Shown: positions 61,664 to 64,000 of the stretch, in pieces | Position numbering within the stretch: position 1 is the first letter of the stretch | How the letters are laid out: every line of letters starts with the position of its first letter | NCBI RefSeq assembly: GCF_024793895.1 | Contig: NZ_JANUSB010000002.1 | Span: 496,001 to 560,000, forward strand | Direction of reading: 5' to 3' | Length of the DNA: 64,000 nucleotides | From: Serratia sp. AKBS12 | GTDB lineage: Bacteria; Pseudomonadota; Gammaproteobacteria; Enterobacterales; Enterobacteriaceae | Notes under the pieces: model-generated | What the model was told of the DNA's origin: nothing | Database searches by the model: none | The model's input: only the letters and a program-made list of their open reading frames with translations | Translations under genes and position numbers: made by a program

Positions 61664-64000
61664 GTGCGCCTGATTATTACCACGTTGTTGCTCGGTTGTT
61701 TATTGACTCAGCCAGCGCTGGCTGCGCCGCTGCCCGATGAGTCACAGCTCCAACAAGAGCTGAAGCAGGCCGAAGGCAATAAAAATGCGCCTAATCAGGC
61801 GGAAACGGTGGAGGCGCTGCAAAGCGCCATCAACCGGCTGGCCGAACGCAAGGAGTCCATCACGCGTTCGGAGCAGTATCAGAAGGTGATCGACGAATTT
61901 CCCCGGATGACGCAGGAACTGCGTCGTCAACTGACGATTGAAGATGCCAAAATCCTGCCCAATGGCGACAACCTGCCCGCCAGCGATCTGGAACAGCAAA
62001 TCCTGCAAACCAGCAGCCAGTTGCTGGAACAGGCGCGTTTGCTGCAACAGGAGCAGGATCGCACGCGAGAAATCAGCGATTCCCTTGGCCAACTGCCACA
62101 GCAGCAAGCCGAAGCCCGCCGTGCATTAACCGAAACGCAACGGCGTCTGCAAGCTCAGCCGGCCAACCCGACTACGCCGAACGCACTGGCACAGCTGTCG
62201 CTGTTGCAGGCGGAGGCCGCGGCGCGCAAAGCCAAGGTTGACGAACTGGAACTGGCGCAGCTCTCCGCCAACAACCGCCAGGAGCTGGCGCGTATGCGCG
62301 CCGAGGTGCATAAAAAACGCCACGAAAAGCTGGATGTCCAGTTGCAGGCTCTGCGTAATAATCTCAATAGCCAACGTCAGCGCGAGGCCGAACTGGCGCT
62401 CGAAAAAACCGAACTGCTGGCCGAGCAGAGCGGCGAACTGCCAAAAAGCATTAGTCAGCAGTTGCAAATCAACCGAGAGCTGTCCACCGCGCTGAACAAT
62501 CAGGCTCAGCGTATGGATTTGATTTCATCGCAGCAGCGCCAGGCCGCGTCGCAGACCTTACAGGTACGTCAGGCGCTCAGCACCATCATCGAACAGGCCC
62601 AATGGCTGGGATCGTCGTCGGTTCTGGGTGAAACCCTGCGTGCTCAGGTTGCAACGCTACCAGAAATGCCGAAACCGCAGCAGTTGGACAGTGACATGGC
62701 GCAACTGCGGGTACAGCGGCTGCAGTTCGAAAGCCAGTTGGAAAAACTGCCGCAACGTGCGCAGAGCATCAAACAGGACGACGGTTCCGATCTGACGCCG
62801 GCGCAACAACGCATTATCGACGCGCAGATCCGCACCCAGCATGAGCTGCTCAACTCGCTGCTGTCCGGCTGCGATACGCAAATTCTTGAACTGACCAAAC
62901 TGAAGGTAGCCAACACCCAGTTGGTGGATGCGCTAAATGAAATCAAGGACGCCACCCACCGCTATCTGTTCTGGGTGCCGGACGTCAGCCCGATCAGCCT
63001 GTCCTACCCGCTCAACGTCGCACATGACCTGACCAGACTGCTGTCGCTCGATACCCTGGCTCAGTTGAGCGGGGCAATCATGATGATGGTCACCAGTCGC
63101 AGCACGCTGATCCCGATCTTCGGGGCCCTGCTGCTGGTGATTTTCAGCATCAGTTCGCGCAAGCATTACCACGCTTTTCTGGCCCGCTCGAGCAGTAAGG
63201 TCGGCAAGGTCACCCAGGATCAGTTCTATCTGACGCTGCGCACCGTATTCTGGTCGATTCTGGTGGCCTTGCCGCTGCCGGTATTGTGGGCCGCGCTGGG
63301 GTATGGCCTGCAAAATGCCTGGCCTTATCCGGTGGCGGTAGCGATCGGTGACGGCGTTACTGCCACGCTGCCGATCCTGTGGGTGTGCATGATCAGCGCC
63401 GCCTTCGCCCATCCGCAGGGGCTGTTTATCGTTCACTTCCGCTGGCCGGTGCAGCAGGTTTCACGCGCCATGCGTTACTACAAAATGTCGATCTGGCTGA
63501 TTGTGCCACTGATCATGGCGCTGATTACCTTCGATAACCTGAACGATCGCGAGTTTTCCAATACGCTGGGGCGCCTGTGCTTTATTTTGCTGTGCGTAGC
63601 GCTCAGCCTGGTGACCAACAGCCTGAAGCGAGCCGGTATTCCGCTATATCTGGACAAGAAGGGCTCCGGCGAGAACATGCTTAACACCGCGCTGTGGGGG
63701 CTGCTGCTGTCGGCACCGCTACTGGCGGCCCTGGCGTCGACCATCGGCTACCTGACCACTGCGCAGGCGCTGTTGGCGCGCCTGGAAACCTCGGTCGCCA
63801 TCTGGTTCTTCCTGTTGGTGGTATACCACATCATCCGCCGCTGGATGCTGATCCAACGCCGTCGAATTGCCTTCGATCGTGCCAAACAACGGCGCGCCGA
63901 CATCCTGGCCCAGCGCGCACGCGGCGAAGAAGACGCACCGTACACCACGTTCATCAGCAGCAACGAAGGATCGATGGACGTCGATGAATCCGAGATCGAT
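61664..64000 (+). CDS. mscM: Miniconductance mechanosensitive channel MscM (YjeP; 3' part outside window)
   Basis: Large MscK-like channel. The GTG start at 61664 follows AAAGGAAC; 779 codons are visible, and E. coli YjeP has 1107. The signal peptide ends near ALA-APL. A periplasmic, glutamine/leucine-rich coiled-coil region fills about 22-460. Membrane segments begin near 480 and continue to about 725. The pore-lining MscS-like domain lies beyond the window edge. It is coupled to psd, as in E. coli. Confidence 0.95.
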   Translation, partial: MRLIITTLLLGCLLTQPALAAPLPDESQLQQELKQAEGNKNAPNQAETVEALQSAINRLAERKESITRSEQYQKVIDEFPRMTQELRRQLTIEDAKILPNGDNLPASDLEQQILQTSSQLLEQARLLQQEQDRTREISDSLGQLPQQQAEARRALTETQRRLQAQPANPTTPNALAQLSLLQAEAAARKAKVDELELAQLSANNRQELARMRAEVHKKRHEKLDVQLQALRNNLNSQRQREAELALEKTELLAEQSGELPKSISQQLQINRELSTALNNQAQRMDLISSQQRQAASQTLQVRQALSTIIEQAQWLGSSSVLGETLRAQVATLPEMPKPQQLDSDMAQLRVQRLQFESQLEKLPQRAQSIKQDDGSDLTPAQQRIIDAQIRTQHELLNSLLSGCDTQILELTKLKVANTQLVDALNEIKDATHRYLFWVPDVSPISLSYPLNVAHDLTRLLSLDTLAQLSGAIMMMVTSRSTLIPIFGALLLVIFSISSRKHYHAFLARSSSKVGKVTQDQFYLTLRTVFWSILVALPLPVLWAALGYGLQNAWPYPVAVAIGDGVTATLPILWVCMISAAFAHPQGLFIVHFRWPVQQVSRAMRYYKMSIWLIVPLIMALITFDNLNDREFSNTLGRLCFILLCVALSLVTNSLKRAGIPLYLDKKGSGENMLNTALWGLLLSAPLLAALASTIGYLTTAQALLARLETSVAIWFFLLVVYHIIRRWMLIQRRRIAFDRAKQRRADILAQRARGEEDAPYTTFISSNEGSMDVDESEID

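Overview
The window is ordinary chromosomal core from an enteric gammaproteobacterium, most likely Serratia or a close relative in the Yersiniaceae. Protein sequences and gene order follow Escherichia coli blocks closely, but several junctions differ: dacB is followed by a PmrAB-type two-component system and then obgE, the ispB-sfsB segment abuts mdh-argR, and two yhcN-like genes lie in tandem after argR. No phage, transposon, CRISPR array, plasmid gene or rRNA gene was seen, and no intact tRNA gene. Organism identity is inferred from gene content and order, not from a database search.

Layout. 1-10.7 kb: ftsH (cut by the window edge), rlmE, yhbY, greA with a GraL-like leader, dacB, basRS/pmrAB, obgE, yhbE, rpmA, rplU and ispB. 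10.7-14.6 kb: a Mu-type HTH gene divergent from sfsB across a large dyad, then mdh, argR with ARG boxes, and two yhcN-like genes. 15-33 kb: a block equivalent to E. coli mpl-fbp-ppa-ytfP-tamBA-msrA-paeA(ytfL)-ytfK-ytfJ-cysQ-cpdB-ytfE, with a chemoreceptor gene inserted between fbp and ppa. 33-41 kb: fklB, ytfB, a DUF488 gene, the rpsF-priB-rpsR-rplI operon with its leader hairpin, yjfY, yjfP, bsmA, yjfL and aidB. 41-57.8 kb: a long leftward series of nsrR-rnr-rlmB, purA, and nnr-tsaE-amiB-mutL-miaA-hfq-hflX-hflK-hflC, then yjeT. 57.8-64 kb: queG, orn, rsgA, psd and mscM (cut by the window edge).

Functional links. FtsH and its membrane regulators HflK/HflC are both here, at opposite ends. Peptidoglycan turnover is represented by PBP4, AmiB and Mpl; outer-membrane assembly by TamA/TamB. 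Nitrosative stress is represented by NsrR and its probable target ytfE, which has a near-consensus NsrR palindrome over its promoter. Translation, tRNA modification and RNA metabolism supply most of the rest.

The most unusual spot is 58.6-58.7 kb. QueG stops at 286 residues, losing about a quarter of its usual length. Immediately beyond it a stable-RNA-type promoter points at the truncated gene with no tRNA after it, exactly where E. coli carries a glycine tRNA cluster. This looks like a deletion (or assembly loss) that took the tRNA genes and the queG 3' end together. I did not find a convincing undescribed multi-gene system; the other noteworthy items are regulatory DNA or RNA structures and small gene-family expansions.
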